Shown piece after piece: positions 34,909 to 44,973 of a DNA stretch of 64,000 nucleotides. The notes below the pieces were generated by a model. The model was not told where the DNA came from and ran no database searches. It saw nothing but the letters and a program-made list of their open reading frames with translations. The stretch covers positions 1,413,606-1,477,605 of the forward strand of contig NZ_OUMZ01000007.1 of the NCBI RefSeq assembly GCF_900327775.1, in the 5' to 3' direction. The first letter of the stretch is position 1. Each line of letters begins with the position of its first letter. The translations under genes and the position numbers were made by a program. The stretch is from Roseovarius sp. EL26 (GTDB lineage: Bacteria; Pseudomonadota; Alphaproteobacteria; Rhodobacterales; Rhodobacteraceae).

Positions 34909-36189
34909 ATGGCCTATGGCTTTGATACATTGCAAATTCATGCGGGTGCACGCCCGGATCCGGCAACTGGTGCCCGGCAAACCCCGATCTATCAAAGCAC
35001 TGCCTATGTGTTTCGCGATGCCGAACATGCCGCTGCGCTTTTTAACCTGCAAGAAGTTGGCTACATCTACTCACGCCTGACCAATCCCACTGTGGCCGTT
35101 TTGCAGGAACGTGTTGCCACGCTTGAGGGTGGTGTCGGCGCTGTATGCTGTTCTTCTGGTCACGCGGCGCAGATTATGGCGCTCTTCCCACTAATGGCAC
35201 CTGGTCGCAACGTGGTGGTGTCGACCCGGCTTTATGGCGGATCTGTCACTCAATTCAGCCAGACGATTAAGCGTTTCGGGTGGTCAGCCACATTTGTCGA
35301 CTTTGATGACACTGATGCGATAAAAGCCGCGATTGATGACGACACTCGCGCCATATTCTGTGAATCCATCGCCAACCCCGGCGGTTACATCACTGACCTT
35401 CCTACCATTGCTAAAATCGCCGATGCCGCGGGCCTGCCCTTGATTGTCGACAACACCAGCGCCAGCCCCTACTTGTGTCGCCCCATCGAACATGGTGCGA
35501 CATTGGTTGTACACTCGCTGACCAAATACCTGACAGGCAACGGCACCGTCACCGGCGGAGTTGTAGTTGATTCAGGTAAATTCGATTGGTCCGCCTCGGA
35601 TAAATTCCCATCCTTGTCAGCCCCCGAAGAGGCCTATCACGGCCTGAAGTTTCACGAAACATTCGGCCCATTGGCCTTTACCTTCCACGGCATTGCCATC
35701 GGCCTACGCGATCTGGGTATGACCCTAAACCCACAAGCCGCGCATTATACGCTCATGGGAACCGAAACGCTTTCTTTGCGGATGCAGCGCCACGTCGAAA
35801 ACGCCCAAATCATTACAGAGTGGCTGGAAAAAGATGAGCGAGTAGAAGAAGTTACCTACGCAGGTCTCAAATCCTCACCCTATCATGATCGGGTTGCCAA
35901 GGTCTGTCCCAAAGGTGCTGGCGGGTTGTTCACCGTTGCTCTCAAAGGCGGCTATGACGCCTGTGTAAAACTGGTCGACAGCCTTGAGCTTTTCAGTCAC
36001 GTAGCCAACCTCGGTGACACGCGATCTTTGATCATTCACTCGGCCTCAACCACACACCGCCAGCTCACTCCAGAGCAACAGACAGCAGCTGGAGCGGGCC
36101 CCAATGTTGTACGAATTTCCATCGGCATCGAAGATGCGGATGACCTCATTGCCGATCTTGATCAAGCGCTGGCTAAAGCCACGGCCTAA
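34909..36189 (+). CDS. metY: O-acetylhomoserine aminocarboxypropyltransferase (sulfhydrylase)
   Basis: A 426-aa PLP enzyme of the Cys/Met metabolism family that makes homocysteine from O-acetylhomoserine and sulfide. Motifs: QTPIYQSTAYVF, YSRLTNPTVAVLQERVATLEGG, the PLP lysine in HSLTKYLTGNGT and GDTRSLIIHSASTTHRQL. The length matches MetY and exceeds MetB/MetC types. AGGAGG lies before the ATG. It is a single-gene unit with its own terminator. I looked for a SAM-II riboswitch in the 124-bp leader and found no convincing match. Confidence 0.95.
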   Translation: MAYGFDTLQIHAGARPDPATGARQTPIYQSTAYVFRDAEHAAALFNLQEVGYIYSRLTNPTVAVLQERVATLEGGVGAVCCSSGHAAQIMALFPLMAPGRNVVVSTRLYGGSVTQFSQTIKRFGWSATFVDFDDTDAIKAAIDDDTRAIFCESIANPGGYITDLPTIAKIADAAGLPLIVDNTSASPYLCRPIEHGATLVVHSLTKYLTGNGTVTGGVVVDSGKFDWSASDKFPSLSAPEEAYHGLKFHETFGPLAFTFHGIAIGLRDLGMTLNPQAAHYTLMGTETLSLRMQRHVENAQIITEWLEKDERVEEVTYAGLKSSPYHDRVAKVCPKGAGGLFTVALKGGYDACVKLVDSLELFSHVANLGDTRSLIIHSASTTHRQLTPEQQTAAGAGPNVVRISIGIEDADDLIADLDQALAKATA

Positions 36190-36198
36190 TCCCCTCAC

Positions 36199-36238
36199 CC
36201 CTGCCATCTGCGTTTTCTCGCCGGTGGCAGGGCTTTTA
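36199..36238 (+). terminator. Rho-independent terminator of metY
   Basis: CCCTGCCA (36199-36206) pairs with TGGCAGGG (36225-36232) around an 18-base loop, followed by CTTTTAC. It lies 10 bases after the metY stop. Confidence 0.75.
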
Positions 36239-36322
36239 CTTTGCCTTGACGAAAAGCTGGTGTAAAATTGATCCGGTGGAGAATTCCGCCATTGATTTCA
36301 AGTCCCTGAATAAGCGCTCCCA

Positions 36323-38302
36323 ATGAAGCCCAATTTTACCCTTTCGCTCTCGCTGAATGGAATTTGCCTGACCCATCTTTCCGATGGGGAACAGGAAATT
36401 GTGGGTACCGTTTCGCTTGATAGTAAATTCCTCGCAAGTGAACTTGCCAACCTGCGAGAGACCGCACAGGGCGTGAGCACAGATACAATTGCCACCAGAT
36501 TGATTGTACCCAACGATCAGATTCGTTATCTTTCCACGGATCCTCACGGCGCGTCAGAAACAGACCTGACTGAGATCGCGCGCCAGACCCTGACGGGTGC
36601 GACGCCCTATGCAATTTATGATCTGGCCTATGATTATTGCATCGATGCCGGTGTCTTACGCATCGCAGCAGTGGCGCGTGAAACTCTGCTGGAGGCCGAA
36701 AATTTCGCAATCGAACATGGGTTTAATCCGGTTGAATTTGGGGCAGAACCAGACAGCAACGACTTCAGAGGAAGCCCCAATTTCGGACCGACCCGACAGG
36801 CCATGCAGCTTGGCAAAGATACGGGCGAGACTAAAGTAAAGCAATCTGCACCCGAAAAAGTCGAAGTAATTGAATTTCACAGCGCGCGCGTATCCGTTTC
36901 GAATGATAAAAGTGAAGTGGTCAAAGACGTTGCAACCTCGCAGCATGCTGCGCTTGATGTTTCAGACAGCAAATCTAGCCCCAGCGCATCAATGGAAGTT
37001 AAGCCTACCCTTACCTCTCCTCGCGCCGATATCCCAACTGCAACCCCCACTATAGCAGAGAGCCTGCAACCTGCGGTGCGCCGCAAACCGCGCAATATAG
37101 CGCTGATCACAGCGGGCATCGTTGGCCTTGTTCTGGTCAATTTGGCAATCTGGCCGCCACTTTTCTCCGATGATGATCAGGTCGAACAGATCGTGCAGAC
37201 CGAGACACACGACATTGCAGCACTGCCCGATGAATACACCGGTGATACATCGCCGGTTGACATTGACCCCCCGCGTCAGAGCATTGTTCGCCCTCAAGAG
37301 CTCACCTCTGACGAGGCACGGGTACGCTATGCCGCGACCGGTGTTTGGCAAAAAGCCCCTCTGCCCCCACGCTCACCTGAGTTATCTGGCTTGGAGGACT
37401 TTTATCAAACCTCACTTGATCCCAAAGTCATATCATCAGACGCGGTGGCCCTGCCTGCAGCCGCCTATTTGCAAACCGATTTGCACCCAGACAGCAGCAC
37501 ACTTTCCTCCGGCACCGGTATAACGTTTGAATTTGATGATCGCGGGCTGGTGATTGCCTCAGATTACGGGACGCTATCGCCACAAGGCGTTATCGTTTAT
37601 TCAGGTAGGCCGACCGCAAACCAACCGGCTTGGCCGAAACGTCATATTGTCGGGCAACCCAAAGAAATTGATGCACCTTTTGCCGGCCTGCGCCTTGCTA
37701 ATCTGCGCCCTCGCGCCCGTCCCGATGACTTGAGCGATGGTGTCGAGCGCAACACCCTCAATGGGCGAACCTTGTCCGAGTTGGCTGCTTTTCGCCCAAA
37801 GCTAAGGCCCAAGGCAGTTGAAGAGCGCGCAATAGCGACTATATCACCCGGCGCGAACCCTGAAACCATTGACACTGCCGTTGCCGCTGCAATTCAATCA
37901 AGCGCCCCGGACCTGACCCCGACGGAAGAAGCCGTGACAGCCTCGATCATGCCCAAACTGCGCCCCCAGAATCTGGAGAAGGCCGCCCGCAGCCAGAAAG
38001 CCACAGCCGCGGCGCAGCCCGTCAGTACGGCACAAAAAGTGACACCACGTTTACCCACTTCAGCCTCAGTCACCCGCCAAGCCACACAGACCAACGCCAT
38101 CAAATTGCGACAGGTTAACCTAATCGGTGTTTATGGTACGCCGTCAAAACGACGTGCGCTGGTACGTTTGGCAAATGGCAAGTACCGCAAAGTCACAGTC
38201 GGTGACCGGTTGGATGGCGGCAAGGTTTCAGCTATTGGTAAAAGCGATTTGCGCTACGTCAAAAAGGGCCGGAATATCGTTCTTGAAATGCCAAAAGGCT
38301 GA
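36323..38302 (+). CDS. Single-span protein with PilM/GspL-like N-domain and PilP/GspC-like C-domain
   Basis: A 659-aa protein in four parts. Residues 1-145 are compact (TLSLSLNGICLTHLSDG, RLIVPNDQIRYLS, YAIYDLAYDY) and resemble the actin-like cytoplasmic domain of pilus/type II secretion proteins PilM or GspL, though shortened. Residues 146-255 are low complexity. A membrane helix follows (about 258-278, IALITAGIVGLVLVNLAIW). A Pro/Arg-rich periplasmic region has repeated KLRPK and RPR motifs. The last 60 residues (LIGVYGTPSKRRALVRLANGKYRKVTVGD in parts) resemble the PilP/GspC homology domain. No pilus or secretion genes are next to it. The gene looks real, but its function is unknown. Confidence 0.65.
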   Translation: MKPNFTLSLSLNGICLTHLSDGEQEIVGTVSLDSKFLASELANLRETAQGVSTDTIATRLIVPNDQIRYLSTDPHGASETDLTEIARQTLTGATPYAIYDLAYDYCIDAGVLRIAAVARETLLEAENFAIEHGFNPVEFGAEPDSNDFRGSPNFGPTRQAMQLGKDTGETKVKQSAPEKVEVIEFHSARVSVSNDKSEVVKDVATSQHAALDVSDSKSSPSASMEVKPTLTSPRADIPTATPTIAESLQPAVRRKPRNIALITAGIVGLVLVNLAIWPPLFSDDDQVEQIVQTETHDIAALPDEYTGDTSPVDIDPPRQSIVRPQELTSDEARVRYAATGVWQKAPLPPRSPELSGLEDFYQTSLDPKVISSDAVALPAAAYLQTDLHPDSSTLSSGTGITFEFDDRGLVIASDYGTLSPQGVIVYSGRPTANQPAWPKRHIVGQPKEIDAPFAGLRLANLRPRARPDDLSDGVERNTLNGRTLSELAAFRPKLRPKAVEERAIATISPGANPETIDTAVAAAIQSSAPDLTPTEEAVTASIMPKLRPQNLEKAARSQKATAAAQPVSTAQKVTPRLPTSASVTRQATQTNAIKLRQVNLIGVYGTPSKRRALVRLANGKYRKVTVGDRLDGGKVSAIGKSDLRYVKKGRNIVLEMPKG

Positions 38303-38423
38303 TTATCCGCAGACCTGAAATATTAACTGGCGAAAATACGCATTCAAGATTTGCGCTTGTGTCATAAATCACGCACAATATGCATGTATGCACGACTTAA
38401 TTTCTCGCCCCCCGCTGTCACGG

Positions 38424-38439
38424 CCTGATTTCGATCAGG
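38424..38439. promoter_or_regulatory. CCTGAT-TTCG-ATCAGG palindrome before the antiporter gene
   Basis: A perfect 6-bp palindrome with a TTCG loop lies 40 bases upstream of the antiporter start. It may be a stable RNA hairpin. Its core CTGAT-N4-ATCAG also differs from the FNR consensus TTGAT-N4-ATCAA only at the outer base on each side, so a CRP/FNR-type operator is possible. Confidence 0.35.
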
Positions 38440-38479
38440 TCTTAATCACACACCCAACCCTGCAACGACGGAGTGTCTG

Positions 38480-40414
38480 ATGGACAGCTTTCTGTTTTTG
38501 GCAACCGTCTATCTTGCCGCCGCCGTGATCGCGGTACCCATGGCTGCGCGCCTTGGGCTGGGGTCTGTGCTTGGCTATCTTGCCGCTGGCATCGCCATCG
38601 GCCCCATCCTTGGCCTTGTAGGTGGGCATGAAACTGAAGAGCTTCAGCATTTTGCCGAATTTGGCGTGGTGATGATGCTGTTCTTGATCGGGCTAGAACT
38701 TGAGCCACGCGCTTTATGGGACATGCGCCACCGCCTTCTCGGACTTGGCGGCTTGCAGATTGTTCTCACGACCATTGCTGTCATGATCGGGGCGATGGCA
38801 TTTGGCATCTATTGGAGTGTGGCGCTGGCCATCGGATTGGTTTTTGCGCTCTCATCCACCGCCATTGTGCTGCAAACTCTGTCTGAAAAGGGCCTGATGC
38901 AAACCGGCGGTGGTCGCTCCGCCTTCTCGGTGCTGCTTACTCAGGACATCGCCGTCATCCCGATGCTGGCATTCCTGCCCCTATTGGCCCTGCCCAAGAC
39001 ACCACAAGAAATTCTGGGCCAGGCCTTTGAAAATCTCGGTCAACTCAACGAAGAGGTCAGTCACAGCACGCATGAAACGCACGAAGCGGCAGTTCATTTC
39101 ATTCAAAGCCTGCCGGGTTGGGGCGTCACACTTGTCACACTTGCTGCCGTCGGTGCCATAATTCTCGGTGGGGTCTATTTGGCGCAACCGATCTTTCGCT
39201 ACATCCACACCACACGCCTACGCGAAATGTCCACCGCACTCGCATTACTCATCGTGGTGGGCATTGCCTATGTCATGAACCTTGTCGGCCTTTCACCTGC
39301 CCTTGGCGCGTTTCTGGCAGGCGTGGTTCTGGCTAGTAGTGAATTCCGCCACGAGATTGAAAGTGACATCGCACCATTCAAAGGGTTGCTACTCGGTCTG
39401 TTTTTCATCACCGTTGGTGCGGGCATCAATTTCGGTGTTCTGTTCCGGGAATTCATCCCGGTTATGGGCATCGCCTTTATGGTCATCGTTCTCAAGGGGG
39501 CTGTGCTCTATGGGCTTGGACGCACATTTGGGCTCAAGGGCCGCAATCTATGGCTTTTCACCTTGTCACTGGCGCAGGCTGGTGAGTTCGGCTTTGTCCT
39601 GATTTCATTCTCAGGACAGCACAATGTTATTCCAGCCAGTCAAACAGAAATCCTTTTGTTGGCCGTAGCGATCTCAATGCTGATCACCCCCTTATTATTT
39701 CTGCTGTATGATTGGCTTTCCAGTCGAATGGATGAGAACTCTGACAAGCAAGAGCCCGACGAGATAGACGACGAGGGACCCGTCATCATCGCGGGCATTG
39801 GTCGCTTTGGTCAGATCGTTAATCGCCTGGTGCGCTCCAGTGGCTTTAACACCGTTGTTCTTGATCATGACCTCACCGCCATCCAACGCATGCGCCGTTT
39901 CGGCGTCAAAGGGTTTCTTGGGGACCCTTCACGCCCCGAATTGCTCTATGCTGCAGGCCTGAAAGAAGCCAAGATTTTGGTTATTGCTCTTGATGATCCG
40001 GATGCAGCCGTACAACTTGTCCAATTTGCACGCCGCGAGCGTCCTGATATTCATATTATCGCACGTGCACGCGATCGCACTCAGGTGTTCCGCCTCTATC
40101 AAGCAGGTGCCAACGATATCGTCCGCGAAATGTTCGACAGCTCTCTACGTGCCGCGCGATACGCATTGGAAAATCTTGGCCTGACCGAATTTGAAGCCTC
40201 AGAGCTAGAAACCGCTTTTTACCACCATGACCGGCATTCGGTTCAGGAACTGGCGCAGCTGTGGAACCCTGACATCAAAACCATCGACAACAAGGCCTAT
40301 ATCGCCCGCGCGCTGGAGTTGGAAAGCGAGCTGGAAACGCTTTTGCTCTCGCAACTTGAAGTTGGCGTAGCTGACGATGAACCAGGAGCCCCCAAAGAGG
40401 CTGAGACACAGTGA
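38480..40414 (+). CDS. CPA2-family cation:proton antiporter with TrkA-N domain (KefB/KefC-like)
   Basis: A 644-aa inner-membrane protein. Residues 1-400 form about 12 hydrophobic helices with GLELEPRALWDMRH, FALSSTAIVLQ and LSLAQAGEFGFVL, typical of potassium/proton exchangers. Residues 430-560 are a TrkA-N (RCK) nucleotide-binding domain with VIIAGIGRFGQIVNRL and DPSRPELLYAAGL. Such transporters expel potassium during electrophile or osmotic stress. No KefF/KefG partner is adjacent. An ordinary ribosome site (CGGAG) precedes the ATG. Confidence 0.93.
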   Translation: MDSFLFLATVYLAAAVIAVPMAARLGLGSVLGYLAAGIAIGPILGLVGGHETEELQHFAEFGVVMMLFLIGLELEPRALWDMRHRLLGLGGLQIVLTTIAVMIGAMAFGIYWSVALAIGLVFALSSTAIVLQTLSEKGLMQTGGGRSAFSVLLTQDIAVIPMLAFLPLLALPKTPQEILGQAFENLGQLNEEVSHSTHETHEAAVHFIQSLPGWGVTLVTLAAVGAIILGGVYLAQPIFRYIHTTRLREMSTALALLIVVGIAYVMNLVGLSPALGAFLAGVVLASSEFRHEIESDIAPFKGLLLGLFFITVGAGINFGVLFREFIPVMGIAFMVIVLKGAVLYGLGRTFGLKGRNLWLFTLSLAQAGEFGFVLISFSGQHNVIPASQTEILLLAVAISMLITPLLFLLYDWLSSRMDENSDKQEPDEIDDEGPVIIAGIGRFGQIVNRLVRSSGFNTVVLDHDLTAIQRMRRFGVKGFLGDPSRPELLYAAGLKEAKILVIALDDPDAAVQLVQFARRERPDIHIIARARDRTQVFRLYQAGANDIVREMFDSSLRAARYALENLGLTEFEASELETAFYHHDRHSVQELAQLWNPDIKTIDNKAYIARALELESELETLLLSQLEVGVADDEPGAPKEAETQ

Positions 40415-40525
40415 CCTATGAGTTGGATCTTTCCGTCAATAACTGAGAGCGAATAACTGCTTTGCGCGGTGGTTTCAGCGGGTGGGCGCAACACTTTGAT
40501 CTTTTGGGAAGATAGAGTGTAAGTC

Positions 40526-41181
40526 ATGGGCTATCGAAAGCGGATATATTTACTGAGAAACAGAAAGCCGGGATCTGGGATCGCTGGCAACTTGGGCGGT
40601 CGATGAGTTCGATTGGCCCTGCGTTTGTCGTGGCCCTTCGCTTATCTATCCACTGCATGAGCGGACAGAATGATGCAGTTTCTATTCGTGAACGACCCGC
40701 TGATACCAAAGGTAATGCCGTTCCAGGGCATTGGGAGGTGATCTGATCGCAGACCCTGGGAACAGCTTCATCCCCACATTGGTTGAACGACACACCCGGT
40801 TTGCCCTGCTGACAAAGGTTGAAAACAAAGACAGCCACAGCGTCATTCAGCGTAGATCAAACAATCCCGCAAACTGCCCAAAGAACTGCATCGCTCCCTC
40901 ACTTGGGATCGGGGAACCGAGACGACAGGCCATAAGACCTTCACTTTAGCGACAGATATCAACGTGTTCCTATGTGAACCCCATTCGCCATAGCCGCGAG
41001 GGACAAACGAAAACACAAACCGCCTCTTAAGACAGTACTTTCCAAAGGACACAGATTTGCCGATACATATTCATGCAAAGCTGAATGCCTTCTCACGGCA
41101 ACTCAATGGACGACCATGAAAACGCTGGAATACGAAACGCCAGCAGAACGGTTTAACGCATGTGTTGCCGTGATCCGTTGA
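40526..41181 (+). pseudogene. IS30-family transposase remnant
   Basis: Pieces of an IS30-type transposase are spread over all three frames: SKADIFTEKQKAGIWDRWQLGRSM (in parts) at the start, GHWE then, after a one-base shift, GDLIADPGNSFIPTLVERHTRF and ALLTKVENKDSHSVI. Then come [25 protein letters not shown] and finally TLEYETPAERFNACVAVIR before a stop at 41181. Several frameshifts, stops and a deletion after the first 40 residues show it is dead. IS30 transposases move by a DDE mechanism. It sits between the antiporter gene and the nap operon; clear terminal repeats were not found. Confidence 0.9.
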
Positions 41182-41492
41182 AACCAACGGACAAGCTGAG
41201 CTTTCGCTGCGTTTGCACCAAAATCGGCTTTGGTGAGTGGGACGGCAAAAGGTGAGGTATTTGCACCGAATTCATGGAAGATTTTACTGTGCTGACGTCA
41301 ATGCCTATGTGTCCAAATGACGATATTTTGATAAGAGCGAGTATAATTCCTCGAGCAAATCAGAAACTGTCGCAGGTTCTTGGGAATAGTGAATTAATAT
41401 AAATAGCTTCGATTTTGAGGACGCATTTGATATAGGTCAATACATAGATTTGAATGATTGCCTAATCTTATCTGAATATTCAGGAGGATAAT
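41182..41492. other. Non-coding region upstream of nap
   Basis: A 311-bp stretch with no intact gene. The left part may be degraded continuation of the insertion. The right part is AT-rich and holds the FNR-type box and the napE ribosome site. Confidence 0.5.
41427..41440. promoter_or_regulatory. FNR/Dnr-type box of the nap operon
   Basis: TTGAT-ATAG-GTCAA matches the FNR-family consensus TTGAT-N4-ATCAA at 9 of 10 positions. It lies 53 bases upstream of the napE start, fitting a class II site near -40. It suggests that the operon is induced at low oxygen or by a nitric-oxide-responsive relative. Confidence 0.75.
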
Positions 41493-41672
41493 TTGGCGAA
41501 GGAAAGCGATAAAAGCGCCATTGTTGCAAACGTCGTAGATAAGCCTAGTGAACTGAAAGTCTTTTTCTTTCTTGCTGTTTTACTAGCCCCAATTCTGAGC
41601 GTTGTTTTGGTCGGCGGGTATGGGTTCACAATCTGGATGTCTCAGATTTTGCTTGGTCCACCAAGCCATTGA
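41493..41672 (+). CDS. napE: Periplasmic nitrate reductase component NapE
   Basis: A 59-aa single-span membrane protein starting at TTG 41493 with an AGGAGG site six bases upstream. The sequence has a short polar N-terminus, then ELKVFFFLAVLLAPILSVVLV and a tail GYGFTIWMSQIL, the typical NapE pattern. The exact role is unknown, but it is found only with nap genes. It is too short and non-ATG for many gene finders. It is the first gene of napEFDABC, 7 bp before napF. Confidence 0.85.
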   Translation: MAKESDKSAIVANVVDKPSELKVFFFLAVLLAPILSVVLVGGYGFTIWMSQILLGPPSH

Positions 41673-41679
41673 TCATCCG

Positions 41680-42180
41680 ATGAGCACAACTGACATAAAC
41701 CGGCGGGATCTTTTTCGCGGGGCATTGCGGCCCGTAAAAGGAGTGAACCTTCCCCCGTGGGTCAGCCCAACGAGCTTAGCGCGATGCGATGGCTGCAACG
41801 ACTGCGTCACGGCCTGCCCGGAAGATATTTTGAAACTCGATGACCGAGGACACCCTGTCGTCGACTTCTCAAATACCGGCTGCACGTTTTGCGGAGACTG
41901 CGCGAACGCTTGTCCACAAGATGTATTTCTCCACACATCAGAACCCGCGTGGGAAGTCCAGTTGGTCGTCTCGGACAAGTGCCTGTTGGAAAACGGAATA
42001 TCCTGCCAGCTGTGCACCGATTTTTGCGACTATGACGCGCTCTCCTTTGATCTTTCCTGTCGTCCAGTTGGAGCGCTGAAAGTGGAACAGGATAGCTGCA
42101 CAGGATGTGGCATGTGTATCGGGGCCTGCCCGGTCGCGGCACTATCGCTTAAACCAACAGGGAAAAGGAAAGCCGCATGA
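41680..42180 (+). CDS. napF: Ferredoxin-type protein NapF
   Basis: A 166-aa cytoplasmic iron-sulfur protein that interacts with NapA before export. It begins with a RRDLFRG-like twin-arginine-type segment that is not an export signal in NapF. Three 4Fe-4S clusters are clear (CDGCNDCVTACPE, CTFCGDCANACPQ, CTGCGMCIGACPV) and a further Cys set occurs at CLLENGISCQLCTDFC. The start at 41680 fits the family; the frame is open upstream to 41602. Overlaps napD by 4 bases. Confidence 0.93.
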   Translation: MSTTDINRRDLFRGALRPVKGVNLPPWVSPTSLARCDGCNDCVTACPEDILKLDDRGHPVVDFSNTGCTFCGDCANACPQDVFLHTSEPAWEVQLVVSDKCLLENGISCQLCTDFCDYDALSFDLSCRPVGALKVEQDSCTGCGMCIGACPVAALSLKPTGKRKAA

Positions 42181-42440
42181 GTGAGAAGGTGCATATTTCC
42201 AGCCTTCTGGTGACAGCAAAACCTGACCTGACACCAAGAGTAGTCGAAGTTATCACTGCAATGCCCATCGCTGAAGTCGCGCATTCTAACAGTGTTGGGA
42301 AAATCATCGTGACATTGGAAACTCCAGATGAAAGCGCCATCGTTCAGGCGCTGACAGATATTCAACTCCTGGATGGCGTCGTCAACGCCTCCCTCGTCTA
42401 TCATCACGCAGAGGCTTTGACCGATGCTCCTATTCAATGA
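42177..42440 (+). CDS. napD: NapA signal-peptide chaperone NapD
   Basis: An 87-aa cytoplasmic chaperone that binds the twin-arginine signal of NapA and delays export until the cofactor is loaded. It shows the ferredoxin-like fold pattern [28 protein letters not shown] and [11 protein letters not shown]. It is coupled to napF by ATGA and ends 24 bases before the napA start. Confidence 0.92.
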   Translation: MSEKVHISSLLVTAKPDLTPRVVEVITAMPIAEVAHSNSVGKIIVTLETPDESAIVQALTDIQLLDGVVNASLVYHHAEALTDAPIQ

Positions 42441-42463
42441 TCCTTCCAAAAGGGGAAAACAAC

Positions 42464-44962
42464 ATGGCTGAATTTACGCGCCGCGATGTCATCAAAGCCC
42501 AAGCCGTGGCCGCTGCCGCCGCAGCAGCAGGTGTTGCGGTACCTGCCGCAGCACAAAACCTAGTGACAGAAGCAGAACTCACTGAACTTAAGTGGTCCAA
42601 AGCCGCATGCCGTTTTTGTGGGACGGGTTGCTCAATCATGGTCGCCACAAAGGCGGGCCGTGTCGTGGCCACCCATGGGGACAGCAAGGCCGAAGTCAAT
42701 CGGGGTCTGAACTGCGTAAAAGGTTATTTCCTATCGAAAATCATGTACGGCTCTGACCGTCTGACACAGCCATTGCTGCGCAAAACCGATGGTGTTTACG
42801 ACAAAGAAGGGCAATTCACCCCAGTAAGCTGGGATGAGGCCTTTGATATTATGGCCGAGAAATGGAAAGCCACCCTCAAAGAAAAGGGCCCCAAGGGCAT
42901 TGGGATGTTCGGCTCTGGTCAGTGGACGGTGTGGGAAGGCTATGCCGCCTCAAAGCTGATGAAAGCCGGCTTTCGATCCAACAACATAGATCCAAACGCG
43001 CGTCATTGCATGGCATCTGCGGTTGCGGGCTTTATGCGGACCTTTGGCATCGATGAGCCGATGGGTTGCTACAATGATTTTGAAAATGCGGATGCATTCG
43101 TGCTCTGGGGCTCGAACATGGCCGAGATGCACCCCATCCTGTGGACCCGCATTGCTGATCGCAAGTTCAGCCACCCCCATGTAAAGGTTGCGGTTTTGTC
43201 GACCTTTAAGCACCGCAGTTTTGATTTGGCCGATATCCCGATGGTGTTCACACCGCAGACAGATCTGGTGATGCTGAATTACATTGCTAATTACCTGATT
43301 GAAAATGATGCCGTGAACCATGATTTTGTTGGCAAGCACGTCAACTTCCGTCTGGGAAATCCCGATATCGGGTACGGTCTTAGACCAGAACATCCGCTGG
43401 AGCAGGCCGCCGAGAATAACGACAAAGCGGGCGGCTCATCCGAGATGACGTTTGAGGAATTCGCTGAATTTGTGAAGCCTTATACCTTGGAATACGCTTC
43501 CGAGATGTCGGGCGTTCCAGCCAACCGGCTGGAAGAGATGGCCAAGCTATATGCCGATCCTGATACCAAGGTCATGTCACTATGGACCATGGGTGTGAAC
43601 CAGCACACCCGCGGTGTTTGGGTCAATAACATGATCTATAACATCCATCTCTTAACTGGAAAAATCTCGACCCCTGGGAATTCACCGTTTTCATTGACGG
43701 GTCAGCCCTCTGCCTGTGGCACGGCGCGTGAGGTGGGAACATTCTCGCATCGGTTACCTGCCGACTTGCTGGTCGCAAATGAAGAGCACCGAAAGACAGC
43801 CGAGAAAATCTGGAAACTGCCCGCCGGGACCATTCCTGCCAAGGTGGGGGCACATGCGGTTTTGCAAAACCGTTTACTGAAGGATGGTAAAATCAATTGC
43901 TACTGGGTCCAGGTCAATAACAACATGCAGGCCGCACCAAATATGCTGGAAGAGGGCTATCCCGGCTATCGCAACCCGGACAACTTTATTGTTGTGTCAG
44001 ATGCTTACCCAACAGTGACGGCTGAGGCTGCAGATCTAATCCTTCCCACCGCGATGTGGGTCGAAAAAGAAGGCGCCTACGGCAATGCGGAACGTCGGAC
44101 GCAATTCTGGCACCAGCTGGTTGATGCCCCCGGCGAAAGCATGTCTGACCTTTGGCAACTGGTTGAGTTTTCCAAACGCTTCACCACTGATGAAGTCTGG
44201 GACGCTGAAATTCTGGACGCCAACCCTGAATACAAAGGCAAGACACTGTTTGAGGTGCTTTACGCCAATGGTCAGGTTGATGCCTTCTCAAAAGATGAAG
44301 TTAACGATGAATATGAGAACCGTGAAGCTGAGGCATTTGGGTTCTATATCCAAAAAGGTCTGTTTGAAGAGTACGCCCAATTTGGCCGAGGTCACGGCCA
44401 CGATTTGGCACCGTTTGATCTCTATCATGAAGAACGTGGCCTCAGATGGCCAGTTGTGGACGGCAAAGAAACCCTTTGGCGCTTCAAAGAAGGGTCGGAC
44501 CCTTATGCCAAGCCCGGCTCAGACTATGATTTCTACGGCAAGCCAGATGGGCGCGCGATTATCTTCGCCCTGCCATTTGAACCGGCCGCCGAAAGCCCCG
44601 ATGATGAATACCCGTTCTGGCTTTCAACTGGGCGCGTGTTGGAGCACTGGCATTCAGGCTCGATGACGCAAAGGGTGCCAGAGCTTTATAAAGCTGTGCC
44701 AGATGCTTTGTGTTACATGCACCCCGAGGACGCCACGGCGCAGGGTCTCAGGCGCGGGTCAGAGGTGCGGGTTAGCTCGCGGCGTGGTGAGATAATCACC
44801 CGAGTTGAAACGCGCGGCCGCAATAAACCACCGAAAGGTTTGGTTTTTGTACCGTGGTTTGATGCCCGTCAGTTGATCAACAAGGTCACCTTGGATGCGA
44901 CAGACCCCATTTCCAAACAGACGGATTTCAAGAAATGTGCCGTCAAAATTGAAGCGGTGTGA
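42464..44962 (+). CDS. napA: Periplasmic nitrate reductase catalytic subunit NapA
   Basis: Molybdenum bis-MGD enzyme reducing nitrate to nitrite in the periplasm. The 832-aa precursor has a twin-arginine signal ([19 protein letters not shown], cleavage near AAA-Q). A 4Fe-4S cluster site follows ([11 protein letters not shown], then CVKGYF), and the molybdenum-ligand Cys is in [12 protein letters not shown]. The C-terminal molybdopterin-dinucleotide domain has [12 protein letters not shown] and [10 protein letters not shown]. The start at 42464 yields the signal; an ATG-like extension to 42437 overlaps napD. NapB is the electron partner. Confidence 0.97.
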   Translation: MAEFTRRDVIKAQAVAAAAAAAGVAVPAAAQNLVTEAELTELKWSKAACRFCGTGCSIMVATKAGRVVATHGDSKAEVNRGLNCVKGYFLSKIMYGSDRLTQPLLRKTDGVYDKEGQFTPVSWDEAFDIMAEKWKATLKEKGPKGIGMFGSGQWTVWEGYAASKLMKAGFRSNNIDPNARHCMASAVAGFMRTFGIDEPMGCYNDFENADAFVLWGSNMAEMHPILWTRIADRKFSHPHVKVAVLSTFKHRSFDLADIPMVFTPQTDLVMLNYIANYLIENDAVNHDFVGKHVNFRLGNPDIGYGLRPEHPLEQAAENNDKAGGSSEMTFEEFAEFVKPYTLEYASEMSGVPANRLEEMAKLYADPDTKVMSLWTMGVNQHTRGVWVNNMIYNIHLLTGKISTPGNSPFSLTGQPSACGTAREVGTFSHRLPADLLVANEEHRKTAEKIWKLPAGTIPAKVGAHAVLQNRLLKDGKINCYWVQVNNNMQAAPNMLEEGYPGYRNPDNFIVVSDAYPTVTAEAADLILPTAMWVEKEGAYGNAERRTQFWHQLVDAPGESMSDLWQLVEFSKRFTTDEVWDAEILDANPEYKGKTLFEVLYANGQVDAFSKDEVNDEYENREAEAFGFYIQKGLFEEYAQFGRGHGHDLAPFDLYHEERGLRWPVVDGKETLWRFKEGSDPYAKPGSDYDFYGKPDGRAIIFALPFEPAAESPDDEYPFWLSTGRVLEHWHSGSMTQRVPELYKAVPDALCYMHPEDATAQGLRRGSEVRVSSRRGEIITRVETRGRNKPPKGLVFVPWFDARQLINKVTLDATDPISKQTDFKKCAVKIEAV

Positions 44963-44973
44963 GGAGGATGATC

